Assembly (NCBI GenBank): GCA_022577435.1
Contig: JAKOON010000057.1
Span: 946,001 to 1,010,000 of the forward strand
Length of the DNA stretch: 64,000 nucleotides
Direction: 5' to 3'
Source of the DNA: Embiotoca jacksoni
Lineage: Eukaryota > Chordata > Actinopteri > Embiotocidae
Shown: in pieces, positions 63,933-64,000 of the stretch
Layout: each line of letters starts with the position of its first letter
Position numbering within the stretch: the stretch's first letter is position 1
Translations under genes and position numbers: made by a program
Notes under the pieces: model-generated
The model's input: the letters and a program-made list of their open reading frames with translations, nothing else
Databases searched by the model: none
Told to the model about the DNA's origin: nothing

Positions 63933-64000
63933 GCGGCTTGCTTAAAACACATTTAGAAAAAAACATTTCATCTGGACTCGTGTTGCCGTCCACTTGATGA

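Overview
The window looks like non-coding nuclear DNA from a teleost fish, probably a percomorph. It is AT-leaning and has about twenty (CA)n/(TG)n arrays. It carries a mix of mobile elements typical of teleosts: L2/CR1-like non-LTR retrotransposons, tRNA-derived SINEs, Tc1-like remnants, a hAT-type non-autonomous element and several MITE-like families. The species assignment is inference from repeat content; no host protein-coding gene, rRNA or free tRNA gene is recognisable. Most open frames are short, many begin at GTG or TTG rather than ATG, or they lie in microsatellites or repeats. The window is best read as intergenic or deep intronic DNA.

Layout. 1-3.1 kb is unique DNA with one small repeat fragment. 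3.1-4.1 kb has TG/CA arrays and the first copy of an inverted-repeat MITE family (R3). 4.31-5.45 kb is a 1.14-kb foldback element: two ~245-bp inverted arms around a 17-bp minisatellite. 5.8-6.5 kb has a weak exon-like stretch and TG arrays. 7.4-7.7 kb is a Tc1 transposase remnant containing a perfect 18-bp hairpin. 12.37-13.62 and 14.22-14.76 kb are two copies of a second family (R2), one carrying a SINE and a near-consensus CTCF motif. 15.56-15.9 kb is a LINE ORF fragment. 16.30-16.69 kb is the second R3 copy. 20.13-20.61 kb is a hAT-type element with perfect 8-bp target duplications, followed by a tRNA-SINE at 20.80-21.07 kb. 26.4-27.5 kb is a decayed LINE.

The right half is dominated by one family, R1, with six copies at 31.9, 33.6/35.3 (split), 47.6, 49.7, 53.5 and 63.4 kb. 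A second 5'-truncated LINE (33.82-35.31 kb) sits inside the split copy and has itself grown two internal minisatellites and a poly-G tract. The R1 copies at 47.6 and 53.5 kb form an inverted pair of about 677 bp at near identity. A perfect 24-bp hairpin lies at 58.02-58.07 kb.

How the parts relate. The LINE at 33.8-35.3 kb and the SINE at 20.8-21.07 kb share the same 3' tail, the signature of a LINE/SINE mobilisation pair. The R1/LINE nesting gives a relative age order. R2 carries a near-perfect CTCF motif and R1 a weaker CTCF-like core, so repeats may have supplied architectural-protein sites to an otherwise gene-poor stretch. I see no evidence for an undescribed gene system; the most unusual items are structural (foldback minisatellite, inverted R1 pair, perfect hairpins, repeat-borne CTCF motif).
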